Shown: positions 12,315 to 23,959, numbered from the stretch's first letter. The stretch: 64,000 nt of DNA from Strongylocentrotus purpuratus (GCF_000002235.5 NW_022145604.1:5298077-5362076); one strand, 5' to 3'. The notes: generated from the sequence alone by a model not told the origin. Numbers and translations are program-made.

Positions 12315-15300
12315 ATGGCTAACTGCAAAACCCCTGTGAGTATTCTACAAGAGCTGTGTGCCAAGAAAGGTGTGACACCGGTCTACGACACCATCGGCCA
12401 GGAAGGGGCGTCCCATCAGCCAAAGTTCACCATTCGCTGCACTGCTGGCGATGTGGTGGGTAATGGACAGGGACCCAGTAAGAAGGTCGCCAAGCAGTCG
12501 GCAGCAGAGGATGTTCTTCAGCAGCTTGATATTGAAGTCCCTGCTGTGGAAACGGAGCAAGACGAGGGAAGGTGAGATAGCGTCAACAAGAGTTATCTTG
12601 TGCAAAGATGGAACTTTTTAAAGCTTGTAGTGTCTTTGATATTTTCGTTGTTTGTTTTTCGAGAACTGTATAAAAAAAATACTAAGGTCTTGTCATGTGT
12701 TTAAAGATGAGAAGTATCTAAGCAAGGTTCAATACTAACTTTTGGAAGGGGGTCCAGAATGTTAAAGACTTTGAAGATATGAGGTGCCAATGTGTCTTGG
12801 GCACCTGTTAGTGTTGAGCCCTCCATGGGCATACAAAATCTAAGGCAGAACCTCCAAAATGTCAACATTTGAAGATGTGCTTTATGAATATAGACTTTCA
12901 AAATAACTTACAGACCCTCTATGAAAAAAGTTAGTATGGGCCTATGGTGCCCTGGATTTTGTGAGATTTTATTTTCCATAATTACCAGAATACAAGATTG
13001 TCTGTGAGAAGAATTCATCTACAGCACCTTCACAGCGTCTTACAGCTCCTTGAAAATAATCAAATAAAATCAAATACTCGTGACCAACTGATTTGTAGTG
13101 ATTTGGCGAAACTGGATGTGACTTTAATGAGGCTTTATTTTATTCTCTTGCTAGATCTCTAAAAGACAACCCCGTTGGTGAACTGCAAGAGTTGGTGACC
13201 TGTATGGGATGGAGGAAGCCAGAATATGAAGCTCTGGAGGAGAGCGGTCCGCCACACAACAGACGCTTTGTCATCTCAGTGTCTGTCGACAAGTACAAAG
13301 AACAAGGTACATAATGATAACTATTGGGCATTATTTGTGTGTATGATCATGGGTTAGGATACAGTGAAACCTGTCTATAAAGACCACCTAAGGAAGACAA
13401 GAAAAGTGGTCTTTATAGGCAGGTGCCTATAGTACATGTTTCAATGAGAAACCATTTTCAAGGGAAACAAACAGTAGTTCGTAGACAGGTGGTGTTTGTG
13501 GTCACTTCAGCAGGTTTAGTTAATAGTTTTTAGGTTCAAATCCCAGCTCTTTTGTCTTTGTTGAGAGCATGACATCTCCATCTTTCACTCTTGATCCATG
13601 TAAAAGAAGATGGATCGGTGGCAGATATTAAATTACTTGAATGCGTAAGAGCCTTTATCATGAGAGATATTATATACCATTATTAACAAATTCAGATATT
13701 TTATGTAAAAATGATGAATACACACATGTAGACTATAGGCTATTTATTCATACTTCTCATTGCAAAAGCATGATATAAATAACAGTTTAGAATTTGCATT
13801 TAAAAGATAAAGTTGAGTTCTAGTGGAGTGATTGCATTGTGAAAGATACCGTCAGGAAGCAATTAGGAATGGTTGATTACGTAGTAGAGACATTTTGGAG
13901 TCATAAAAATGATAGAAGATAAAATCACTCTTGATTTGAGTCACATGCACGGCACATCGAAATATGTATATGGGACTACACACATGTGGCATAAAGGTAT
14001 GGTCGAACTTTCAGATATTTCTCATCATACTCTGAATATGAGGGCATATGAAAAGCAGTCCTCTTCACTCTTCAGGGGACATTTCATTTATGATATTTTT
14101 CTACACTAACAAAATGAGTGAAGAAGCTCAGCAATTAAATTTCAATGTTTATCAGAACCCAACCTCCTGTTTAATGCTCGCTAATTATGAAAGATATTGT
14201 CTCTTATCCTTCATTTTTCAGGTGTTGACCAGAGTAAGCGCCTTGCCAAACGAGCAGCTGCCAGTGCCATGCTTGAAGTTCTCCGTAAGCTACCGGCGGA
14301 CATAAACCCTGGCCTCATAAACAGAAAACAAAAGGTATTGCAGAGTTGTTAGTCACAGAACTCGGCATTGTTTCACAAACCCTTATTGAAATTAGTACAC
14401 GTGCCAATGGGTGACAGTTTCGTGAAACAATGCTCAGATGGCTTGTAAATTCTTACAAAAAACCTCAGATTAATAGATGTTCCCCCCCCCCCCCTGCCCC
14501 AACAATAAAAAAAAAGCCCTTGACACCAGGAAACCTTTTATCTATTTCATTACACAGTGGTCACCTCAAGAGGGTTTTTCATTTGTTGATAAAATAAAAA
14601 AGACTTACCGCCATGTCATGGGAGTCATTCCTCATAAAATTTGTTTAGCACTTTGGTTGCTTCCCTCGTCTCTCTGCACAATCACTCGTTTGCCACACGT
14701 GCGATTTCAAACAAAACAATAGGCACCAATTGATTGATTGTCTTAGCCACCTCAAGAAAATCTTTTTAACACCGATATATACAGTCAAACCTGTCTATAG
14801 CGACCGCCCAAGGGAAACACAAATAGTGGTCTTTGTAGACAGGTGGTCTTTGTAGACAGGTTCCTTAAGTACATGTTTCAATGAGAAACTATTTTCAAGG
14901 GAAACAAAAAATGTGGTCTTTGTAGACAGGTGGTCTTTATAGACAGGTGGTCACTAAAGCAGGTTTGACTGTACATCAATCTCGCACTGCAAACAGATAG
15001 ATGATCTTGAAGCCTGTGGTAGATCTATCCCATGATAAATACAATGTAGGACAGGGAGATGATTAGTGTGGTAAATACAGTGTTAACACTGTTGGTCTTC
15101 ATTAGTTGCATACCCATTAATTCGCTGACACCAGACTTGGTGGAGATACCATCAATGGGAGTTCTATCAAGAAATACCCCCTAGTCTCCGAGGGTCTTCT
15201 GGTGAGGGAAATGCAAAACATTATCTAAGGCCTGTTGGTCATAAAATTGAAGGCCACTCTGGATGATTGACAATACTATGAGAGCCCACTCCTATGCATC

Positions 15301-16778
15301 TTTAACTTTTAGGTGTTACTCACAGATAACTTCTAGTACAGTAAAACCTGTCTAAAAAGACCACCCAAGGGAGACAAAAAGAGTGGTCTTTATGTACAGG
15401 TTCCTTTAGTACATGTTTCAACATGAAAACCATTTTCAAGGGAAACTAGAAAAATATTTATTTCCTCTTTTCCTCTGTCTTCAAGCAGAAGCATCCAAAG
15501 CTGCCTGGACCGCATCGCCTATCCATCAAGAATCTACCTCAAGCCGAAGGAAACTTCATCCGTAGCCTCAAATGAACCCACTCAATTTCCCAGGTAAAAA
15601 GAAAATTGAACTCCTTAAAGAGAAGGTTGAGTTCTGGGAAGAGGTGAAAAATAATTATGAGCGTTATTTATTGTATTATGCAAGTATGGAAGAGCATCAG
15701 ATAAAAAATGTTCCCTGAAAAGCATGGCTCTTCAAATGCCGTAATATTCTTAACATGGCATTTAACATCATAAAATCGGGACAGATTTTTATGCCACATG
15801 TTTGTGTAGTCCCATATACATCTTTTTGTGTACAGTGCTTCTAACTTTACCAAGATTGGGCCGAATTTCCTATCATTTTGATGATTCCATGCTTGATGCT
15901 CAACCTTCTCTGATCAATTCCACAACGTTTCTTTCACAATGTAGTCGCATGAACAGAACTTCTGAAATTCTCTGTAATTTCCATTCCTTTGACATAGAAA
16001 ATCCAAAGTCAATTGCACATTTTTAATGACAGTTGTTTTCATAGCAAGAAGCTGTTTTAAGTCCTATAAAGTCTTGTGTTGTGATGCAATTATTTTGTGG
16101 CATGAAGCATATTAAATGTCCATTCTAAAAGAATAAAAATATTGTGCTAAAATAGTAATCTGTAATTATAATAAGATATGAAATCAAATATGTTTAGCGT
16201 TACTCTTTACCCGAGTTTTACTTTCTGGAAGAATGTTGATTAAGGTTAATCTATAGATGAGCGGGTATAAAGTGACCAACCAACAAAAAATAGAAAGAAA
16301 TCTCTGTCAGTGCAAAAATTTAACATATTAGATTTAGTTCGAATTCGATTTTACACCAATTTCATTAAAGTAAAAACAAATTTTAAAATGATAGGTTCCA
16401 TGTCAGATACTTTCACCTTATTTGTGAAAAAGGGACTTGAAATTTTAAGTGCTTTGAATTTCTTTTTCTACAACACAATTTCTAGACCCCACCTACTCCA
16501 GCATGCTTCAAGACCTTGGTAACGAGCAGAGCTTCAAAGTAGAATACGTCCCCATCGAAGAACAGACGCAGGCTGGCCACTACCAGTGCTTCGTCAGGCT
16601 CCAGACCGCACCCGTCACCGTCTGCTTCGCCAACGGCCTCTCCCGCAATGACGCCATGGAAACATCCGCCCACAATGCACTGCAGTACTTGAAGGTGATG
16701 GCATTGAAAGTGCCTGCCCCGCCCAAGCCGAGCACGGAACCCAACGGACAGATGCGGATTAATGCGGAACCCCGCTGA
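12315..16778 (+). CDS. TARBP2-like: TARBP2/PRKRA-type protein with up to three dsRNA-binding domains (RISC-loading partner of Dicer)
   Basis: Coding exons are 12315-12571, 13155-13306, 14222-14284 (or long form to 14334) and 16486-16778, all with GT-AG borders and matching phases. This gives 254 aa. dsRBD1 occupies about 5-70 (KTPVSILQELCAKKGVTPVY, with GPSKKVAKQSAAEDVL in helix 2). dsRBD2 follows (NPVGELQELVTCMGWRKPEY, with SKRLAKRAAASAMLEVL). dsRBD3 (MLQDLGNEQSFKVEYVPIEE to HNALQYLKVMA) matches the Dicer-binding domain of TRBP and PACT and lacks the KKxAK RNA-binding helix, as in that family. The role known for the family is to hold Dicer and pass small RNAs to Argonaute in the cytoplasm. 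The linker between domains 2 and 3 is only about six residues in this model, much shorter than in vertebrates, so a linker exon may be missed. An acceptor TTTCAG at 12171-12176 suggests an upstream 5' UTR exon. Confidence 0.88.
13362..13519. mobile_element. Diverged CAGTCAAACCTG-type MITE in TARBP2-like intron 2
   Basis: It begins TACAGTGAAACCTGTCTATA and shares the CAAGGGAAACAAACAGTAG and GTAGACAGGTGGT blocks with the complete copy at 14782-14971. The right end has decayed. Confidence 0.7.
13806..14010. mobile_element. Dispersed TTAA-flanked repeat copy, partial (TARBP2-like intron 2)
   Basis: It begins AAGATAAAGTTGAGTTCTAG and includes GATTGCATTGTGAAAGA and ATATGGGACTACACACATGT. Other copies lie at 15605-15968 and 56524-56740, with a relative at 47939-48313. 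Confidence 0.6.
14362..14445. mobile_element. Small inverted-repeat element
   Basis: GGCATTGTTTCACAAAC at the left and GTTTCGTGAAACAATGCTC at the right are inverted copies around about 50 bp. This resembles the short MITEs with TTTCACAAA ends seen at 61846-61997. Confidence 0.5.
14782..14971. mobile_element. Complete MITE, TIR CAGTCAAACCTG, TA target site
   Basis: The ends CAGTCAAACCTGTCTATAG and, inverted, CAGGTTTGACTG are flanked by TA on each side (14780-14781 and 14972-14973). The interior repeats GTGGTCTTTGTAGACAGGTGG-type phrases. TA duplication with CAGT ends fits the Tc1/mariner-pogo (Tigger-like) group. It lies in intron 3 of the TARBP2-like gene. Confidence 0.85.
15339..15450. mobile_element. 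Truncated CAGTCAAACCTG-type MITE in TARBP2-like intron 3
   Basis: It starts TACAGTAAAACCTGTCTAA and ends in CATTTTCAAGGGAAACTAG, about 40 bp before the alternative exon. Only the left half of the element remains. Confidence 0.7.
15489..15593 (+). CDS. TARBP2-like: Alternative exon of the TARBP2-like gene that ends the protein early
   Basis: If exon 3 is read to its second donor at 14334/14335, the frame enters this exon in phase 0 and stops at the TGA at 15573-15575. The product is a 202-aa protein with dsRBD1 and dsRBD2 but no Dicer-binding dsRBD3. The exon has a pyrimidine-rich acceptor (CTGTCTTCAAGCAG) and a GTAAAA donor. Reading through it into exon 5 in frame is not possible with the splice sites I can see. 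Loquacious in flies also has an isoform without dsRBD3, so a short form is plausible, but only transcripts would show it. Confidence 0.45.
15605..15968. mobile_element. Dispersed TTAA-flanked repeat copy (TARBP2-like intron)
   Basis: It starts TTAAAGAGAAGGTTGAGTTC. The right part (TGTGTACAGTGCTTCTAACT and CCACAACGTTTCTTTCACAA) is shared with the copy at 47939-48313. The two ends are related as inverted repeats. Confidence 0.65.
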
Positions 16779-18890
16779 TAGAGGCTGTACTTACTTTCAT
16801 TTTGTCTATTTTTCGCCAGGTCCACCATGGCATATTCAGAGAGATAGTTGCGACATGTGTGCACATTCATAGGCCAAGTCATGGAGCTCCAAATAGTTTG
16901 CCCTAATAGAGATACATACAACATCAACTGTGATGTATATTTTTATCACAATAATGGTATTTTGACACCTAATGTATTATTTCAGTAATTTACTATTATT
17001 GTTTATATTAATGACTCTAATGAAAATCTTTTGTAAAAAAGTTGTATTAATGAGAGAGAGATGAGCATTTTTTGCTGTAGACGATGCACTTTACAAAATC
17101 ACAGAGGAAACTATTGAGGCTCCATGAAATGGCTGCGATGACGTACCTATCTCTCTCCAATAGCTATAGGTCCACCTAATGGTATTCTCATTTTGATAAG
17201 CCACCGTATTCGTGCTTTCTGAATGAATGCGTCTCTTGGAAATAGATTTGTAGAAAAAGGAAATGTTTCAAACAAAATTATTTGTACATTATGTCAATAG
17301 AGAAGAACGATGTCCTATATACTATGTTTACATTGTTGTTTGCCTGGCAGAAGGTCCTGAATATGCAACCTTGAAAATTTGATGTTTTTGTGTTTGTCTT
17401 AACTCGATAATGAGAGGGGGACTGGTTGAATTAGGGCCTTTCTTGAACACTTTTAGATGTAGCTTTAATGTGTCGCATTCTCAAGAAACATGAATCTGGA
17501 CAAATAAATTTTTCACATCCTTACATAATTACAATACTTGGTAAGGGAATGAATAATTCAGCTGTTTGCTGTTTGCTGTTTAAATCCCTGTTATGTTAAT
17601 TGGAAGTGTTTTAAACGTCCATTTTCTCTTTACAGAAGTCATTATTGAAGCTCATTATTTGAATAATATAGCGACATGGAGCAAAATATCTTTGGGTCCA
17701 TACACTGGGTTTCATGCTATTTACATTTTTTTTGTCATACTCATTATCTGTGAGCCCAAAGGATGCTAAATATAATTTTTTTAGGATGATTTTATATCTT
17801 TTCTCTTCTTCAAGATAATCTGCCTCCTTCAATACTGAAGATTCTTGCAGATGCCGTACACTCGGCTTGGTTGGGGTATGCAGTGGAACCTCACTATAAT
17901 GAGGTCCTTGGGACCATAGAAATCACCTTGTTATAACAGATAGCTCAATGAGGTTCAATTGTATTCTTGTTATACACAAATCGCTTTTTACGTGATTGGT
18001 ACACTTTCAAACTTTTGAAGTGGGTATTTCTGTAAAGATACATCCCCTGGCCCTTCACAGTAATGCTCTTCTGCTAGATAAACAATGATAATTATGGTCA
18101 AAGATTAAAAGATGGTACAAAAAGAGTGTGACTTTAATAGTTAGGACATAAAAAATGTACAGATAATTTTTACTTCTGGTGACGGAGCAATGTTTATTGA
18201 GAAAAACATGTTCTTTTGTTATGTTGATATTTGGCTGTTCGGACGGGCAAGTTGTTAAAGAATTACAAAAACTTTCAAAAACTGACTGCAACAAAGCATC
18301 ATATAGACTTTGGGTAGGTTCAGTGTTTGAGCTTCTTTTTAATTGAAAATTAATTTTGTAATCAATTTTTTAAATTTTTATGTAGTCCTTAAATTCATTG
18401 TAAAGTATGTTGATCATGAGTAATTATATCTTTTAATTATTACCAGGAATCAAGACTATCTCTAACCCTTGGTGTTTGTGTTTTATCCCAACGATTTGAG
18501 GACAACCTTTTTTTATTTGGACACTCTGATTTTCACTTCGGACATCAAATTCTTAATCCTAGCCAAAATCTAACTTGAGGTGTACATGTGTAGCAAGGAT
18601 GGTCAGATCACTCGTTTGTTTGTACTAGAAACACCTTTTTTGTGTGTCATTTACGATTGAAAATCATATCAGATTTTCAAAATTGTATACAGGCATTAAC
18701 TTGAATTTCAAACTTGCAACACATCATTATCAATGTTATACATGTATTATATGCAGTACTGGGTGCTTGTAATAATTTGAGTGTAATTATTTCTAAAGGT
18801 GTGTAGTGTTCAATGTAATGTCGTGTGTTTACCATTATATGAGCATGCACCTTCTCCGTCCAGTCGGAAGCCGTTTTTAGGCCGAATAAA
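16779..18890 (+). other. Probable 3' UTR of the TARBP2-like gene
   Basis: No exon is seen after the TGA at 16776. Candidate AATAAA signals are near 17503 and at 18885-18890. A fragment of a TIR element starting CAGTGGAACCTCACTATAAT lies at 17881-17975, typical of a pogo-like MITE. The extent of the UTR is a guess. Confidence 0.4.
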
Positions 18891-19055
18891 ACATGATTCT
18901 TAGTTTTCTGTCAGGACTGATCAAAATTTGAGGAGTAAGGGGTTCTGTTGTTTAATCCCGTGTATTTAAATTTTGTGTTTGTACAAAAATAATGGTATTC
19001 AGTTAATTTCAACACAAATTGTCATACTTTCCTTTCCTTTGACCATGCACTTCAG

Positions 19056-19303
19056 TAGTCCAGAATCTGGCTGGCTTCAGTTTATTTTGCGATCACGATC
19101 TCTTCCATCCCCTACCTGCTGTAAGCCGAAGTGAGCGTGATCCACAAACCCCTAAGCATCAATCAATGGTACGCCCAGCCAAAAAAATGTTGCCGGGCAT
19201 AGAAACTCGGGCATCACGCCATCCACCTTAGGTTTGCAGCAAGTAGGGGGAGGCCGCAGTGGTGGAGATTGGTAAAAGGAAACTGACCAGATTCTGTACT
19301 AGT
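19056..19303. mobile_element. MITE with AGTCCAGAATCTGG-type inverted ends
   Basis: AGTCCAGAATCTGGCTGGC at the left pairs with CTGACCAGATTCTGTACT at the right. Inner parts also pair: CCTACCTGCTGTAAGCCGAA with TTGCAGCAAGTAGGGGGAGG. Similar end sequences occur at 29577-29822 and 35137-35188, so this is a dispersed family. Confidence 0.65.
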
Positions 19304-20597
19304 GCTTCAGAGGCTCAAATTAAGATAAGATTTGCGTTGTATTCATGATTTTTGTTACCTGTACCTCATTGACCAGACGACCTCAGATTCTTATTCATTT
19401 CATTTTAGAGTAAAAATATCCCCCCCCCCCCCCCCTAATATAGAGGCAGCCTGAAAGGCGAAGGAGGAGTAGACAAGAAATTTGGGACTTTTCTATTTGG
19501 CTTTACATGTACATTTTTTCAATTGCAGTGATAGGAATATGAAAATGGCGTTGTCTTTTAAAAGCTACCCCTTTTTTATTTGTTTTAATGTTGAATCTCC
19601 TACTTTTCTTGAAATTCAAACTGGTGTACAGTTCTTTACCATTAAACACTGTAACAAATTGAGTACTAAAGAATTGAGCAACAATTAAAACTTTTCTTTG
19701 GAAGTCTAAGATTTCCAACTCAAGTTAGTGCACTTCATGAATTTCTGCCATTATGTCAAAACATTGTTACTGAGGAATACAATGAAAGATAGTGAGAAGG
19801 TTATGATACTGTTTTTACTTATATTAATCATAATGGATCATGTTCAAATTGAATGAATTTTGTGTATTGTAAACTTTAAAATATGAGACACAATATTTGA
19901 ATATTTCTCCCAGGAATCACAGAATAATTTTTCACTTTTTATGAAACGATATATCATGACATGCAAGTATGTTGTCTAGAAACGTTATATGAGTGATAAT
20001 GATAATGTTTGAATGTTTTTATTGAAAATTCATGGACAGTGTTATGTATTGTGTCAGAGTGATGGACGTTATAATATTCTTACTCCTGTGGTGAAAAAGA
20101 TGATGGATGGGACAACAATTATTAAAAATGTAAAACGGGTAGAAGTGTTGTACTAGACGCTATAAAAATGTTACTGGACTGGTGTCATGATTATTGCTGC
20201 CCAAAAGATGAGTAGTCTTGTTTATACAGTGCTATAACATAATCAGATCCCAATATGTGATTTAAATGAATATTCATGTTTATTCATTTTTTTATGTGTA
20301 CATTACATGTAATACCTTGTTTTGTATAGTGGAATATTTGGTATGTTTTATACTTTTTTCAGTAGTTTTGAACTCCTTTTTTTTTTTGCCCCCAGAGGAT
20401 GTGTACATGGAAGGACTTGAAGGAAGTGAATTAAAAAAAATAGAAATGATTAAAAAAAAAAACTAACACTGCTTTAAATCCAGCAGGTATTTATAAAAAG
20501 ATATAGAGTGTATATCTGGTCATTTTGTTACTTTTGTACTCTTCAGGCAAAACAGCTCTCTTTTCTTCTACTTTTCCTTTTTCTTTTTCATCATTTT
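19304..20597. other. intergenic, no gene seen
   Basis: AT-rich DNA with a C run at about 19420-19434 and no supported exon. Confidence 0.5.
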
Positions 20598-21069
20598 TTT
20601 CATCTTCTTCTTCTTCTTCTTTCTTCTTCTTCTTCTTCTTCTTCTTCTTCTTCTTCTTCTCTTCTTCTTCTTCTTTTTCTTCTTCTTCTTCTTCTTCTTC
20701 TTCTTCTTCTTCTTCTTTCTTCTTCTTCTTCTTCTTCTTCTTCTTCTTCTTTTTTCTTCTTCTTCTTCTTCTTCTTCTTCTCTTCTTCTTCTTCTTCTTC
20801 TTCTTCTTTTTCTTCTTCTTCTCTTCTTCTTCTTCTTCTTCTTCTTCTTCTTCTTCTTCTTCTTCTTCTTCTTCTTCTTCTTCTTTCTTCTTCTTCTTCT
20901 TCTTTTTTCTTCTTCTTCTTCTTCTTCTTCTTCTTCTTCTTCTTCTTCTTCTTCTTCTTCTTCTTCTTCTTCTTCTTCTTCTTCTTCTTCTTCTTCTTCT
21001 TCTTCTTCTTCTTCTTCTTCTTCTTCTTCTTCTTCTTCTTCTTCTTTTCTTCTTCTTCTTCTTCTTCTT
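20598..21069. repeat. (TTC/GAA)n microsatellite, about 470 bp
   Basis: Nearly pure CTT repeats with a few T insertions and C-T slips that shift the register. The long poly-Ser, poly-Leu, poly-Phe, poly-Lys, poly-Glu and poly-Arg frames across it are artefacts. All purines lie on one strand, so triplex formation is possible. Confidence 0.97.
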
Positions 21070-21520
21070 TTTGCAAAAATTGCTGTTTGCAAAACAGTCG
21101 TAAGCCTTTGTCAACGGTTGTAAGACGGTGTCGCTGAAGTTAATTTTGATTCGCCAATGCTAGTGACCACGTTACCATATGGTTCATTCATAAAATCGAC
21201 CCATTGAGTACCAGGAGTTAGCAAAACTGTCGTTAACATTTGTTTACAGCCAGCCCCTCCCCCAACTCGGTGTTTATCTAGGGTACGCGTATGCAATTCA
21301 AATTCAAACTTTATTGATTTAAATCCAAACATGTTCCCTCTTTATGAAAGCACCCCCTCCCCCTATCTCCGGTGTGAAAGTCAATGGCGGGCCGGACTTT
21401 GTCGCGCGAAAAAGTGCCAATTTACCGGAGATTTTGGGAGCACGCATGCGCTCCTTCGGACCCCGGAAATATCGCAGATGCAAACCCTGATTTTCGCCAA
21501 TAAGCGACATTTGAACAAAT

Positions 21521-23126
21521 CAGAGGCGGCCCTCCCGGGGGGCAGGGGGGCACAGTGCCCCCCACTTTTCAGATACCCCAAAAGTGCCCCTTTTTAGATA
21601 GGAAAAGTCCCCCTTTTATTTTGTAAGAAGTGCCCCTTTTACATAGGAAAGGTGCCCCTTTTACTTTGACAAGTGCCCCTATTACTTAGTAAAAGGGCCC
21701 CTTCCCCCTTTTCACCTCTGACGAGTGCCTTTTTTTATTTTTGACACGTGCCCTTTTTCATTCGACATGTTCCCATTTTCCTTTGCACTAAGTGTCCATT
21801 TTCCATTCTCATCAATCTTGAAATTATCTTGAATAAGTGCCCTTTTTAATCTCTAGTAAGTGCCTCTTTTCAGGTACGAGAAGTGCCCCTTTTCACTTTT
21901 AATAAGTGCCCCCTTCACCTCTGATTATTGCCTTATTCAAAACTGAGAGGTGCTCCTTTTACTTTGACAACTTCCCCTTTTTTCCTTTGTAAGAAGTGCC
22001 CCTTCTTCTTTTAATAACTACCCCTTTTTTTAAACTCGGATGAGCACACCTTTCATTTTAACATGTGCCCCTCTTATTTTCGAATAGGTGCCCCTTTTCC
22101 TTATGATAAGTGCCCCCATTAAAAAGAGAGAGCTCCTTACCCTTCTCACAACTACCCCTTTCCCTTTCTAATAAGTGTCCCTTTTCCTTATGACAAGTGC
22201 CCCCATTAAAAAGAAAGAGCTCCTTCCCCTTCTCATAACTGCCCCTTTTAAAAATCTGAACAGTGCCCCCTTTTCATTCACCAAATGCACATTTTTCTTT
22301 ATTATAAGTGCCCCTTTTACATTTTCATAAGTGCCCCTTTTCATATCTGGTTAGTGCCCCTTTCAACTCTGATAATTCCCCTTTTAATATGATACGTGCC
22401 CCTTTTCCTTTCTAATAAGGGACCTATCCCCTTTTCACCTCTTATAAATGCCCCTATCAAAATCTGATGGGTGTCCCTTTTCCGTCAACAAATGCCTATT
22501 TCCCATTTTCGTAAACGCCTCTTTTTCATCACTGGTGAGTGCCTCTTTTCAGGTGAAAAAACTGACTCATTTTCACCCTTATAATTATCCTTTGTACTTT
22601 GACACGTGCTCCTTTTCTTTTCTAATAAGTGTCTTATCCCTTTCGATAATTGTCCCCTTTTCATGTAATCATTAAACATGCCCCTTATTTAAAGCGACTA
22701 AGAGCAATTTCCCCCAAAGTTCACTCGCTGCGCTCGCTCGCATTTAAAGATGATATAATTATGTTACTTATCAAAGGTCTTTTCAGTCTTCCGTTATGAG
22801 AATGTGCTTATAACCCCATCACGATTGGCTTTTTTCCTCTCTATAAGATGTAATTTTTCACACTGCGACCTCACAGATCTTTAAAATTTTCTCGCTCGCT
22901 TCGCTCGCTCGTAAATGCATATTCAGACATCACATCCAACTGTAAAGTATGATGCTTAAGCGATATCTTGTATGATGTATGAAGAGAAACAAATATTGAA
23001 ATCATCCCTGATAATGTAATCACAATGTAGGGGTATATACCAATGTCTAAAAAATTGTATATTTTCGCTTTGAGATTTCCCACTCTAGGTGCCCTTTTTT
23101 CTTTGGAAGTCGCTCGGCCGCCCCTG
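21521..23126. mobile_element. hAT-like non-autonomous DNA transposon 2, filled with a tandem array
   Basis: The left end CAGAGGCGGCCC and the inverted right end GGCCGCCCCTG match at nearly every position. A perfect 8-bp direct repeat GAACAAAT flanks the element (21513-21520 and 23127-23134). A G-rich subterminal block (GGGGGGCAGGGGGGCACAG) resembles that of element 3. The interior is about 1.1 kb of a short tandem repeat, then AT-rich DNA with two CGCTCGCTCG motifs (near 22725 and 22895). No transposase frame is present. Confidence 0.8.
21556..22700. repeat. Tandem array C inside hAT-like element 2, about 30-bp unit
   Basis: Some 35 diverged units carry AAGTGCCCCTTTT followed by a variable 12-20 bp spacer such as ACTTTGAC or TTCTAATA. 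A phrase near 22100-22140 is repeated near 22190-22230 (CCCCATTAAAAAGARAGAGC), showing local duplication of several units at once. Confidence 0.9.
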
Positions 23127-23456
23127 GAACAAATGTTTGCGAAAGTGTTTGCAAAAGGCAGTTGGCGACTATAAGTGACTGTAAGCAAGTGTTAGCGACA
23201 GTTTGCGAAGATTAGCAACTAGTATCTGCCGATCCTGTGCCACTATTTGTGAATGTAGTGGGACCTTTTGCTAACTTTTGCTAATATATAGACCCAACCC
23301 TACAAAAAGGGTGGGCAATCTTCTCTAGCATTCAGACTTATAAATGACCATAATATGGTCAGATCACGTGGTCGGCTAGCATTGGCGAATCAAAAAGAAC
23401 TTCAGCGGCACTATCTTGAAACCGATTGCAAAGGCTTACGACTGTTTTGAAAACGC

Positions 23457-23955
23457 TTTCAACTGCTCCCAGAAAAAAAAAATCTTTGCGACAAGAAAAA
23501 CTGTTTGCGAACTTTCTTGCAACCTTTAACAATGCTTTAGCAACCTTTTTAAGAATTCACTCTGGCGAAGAGAATTCACAAAAGGAAAAGGAAATAGTCT
23601 CCATGGATTCGGAACAGTAAACAGTTAAGACGTACAAGCGTGTAATTTTGTTTCTTTCTTTCTTTTCAGTGATCATGACTGTCTTGTCATGGTCTGTCTT
23701 CTCCCTCCAAGCTACGCGGCCTCGGCCATGCAGAAATCACTCAAGAATTTCGGCAGGTTGTTAATCTTGTTCTTCTTCGGTGCAGTCTGCTTCCTTCATG
23801 CAATCTTGAAGATTCTTGCAGATCTCGGTGTAGTGTGTGTCAAACGGGCAGGGTGCATGTGACAATAATTAACAATCATCCGAAATGTGAGTATTTATGC
23901 CTGCGATATGTAATATCTAAATAAAATAGAAATAAATTCAGACGAGTTTCTTCTC
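23457..23955. other. intergenic, no gene seen
   Basis: Contains TTTGCGA/TTGCAA-rich decayed repeat related to the flanking inverted-repeat element, and no supported exon. Confidence 0.4.
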
Positions 23956-23959
23956 TTAA

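Larger units (their letters stand above)
21085..23456. mobile_element. Inverted-repeat element interrupted by hAT-like element 2
   Basis: The left arm (about 21085-21180) includes AACAGTCGTAAGCCTTTG, TGATTCGCCAATGCTAG and GACCACG. It recurs inverted at about 23365-23456 (CGTGGTCGGCTAGCATTGGC to GGCTTACGACTGTTTTG). Between the arms and the inner transposon lie GCAAATGTTTGCGAAAG-like repeats. Removing 21521-23126 would leave an element of about 0.75 kb. Confidence 0.65.

Noticed and set aside
15489-15593. This exon as an in-frame linker between dsRBD2 and dsRBD3
   Set aside because: None of the visible exon 3 donors and exon 5 acceptors gives a continuous frame through it. It fits only as a terminal exon.
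20491-21137. Long open frames of poly-Lys/Glu/Arg or poly-Ser/Leu/Phe
   Set aside because: Pure products of the TTC/GAA microsatellite, open in all registers on both strands.
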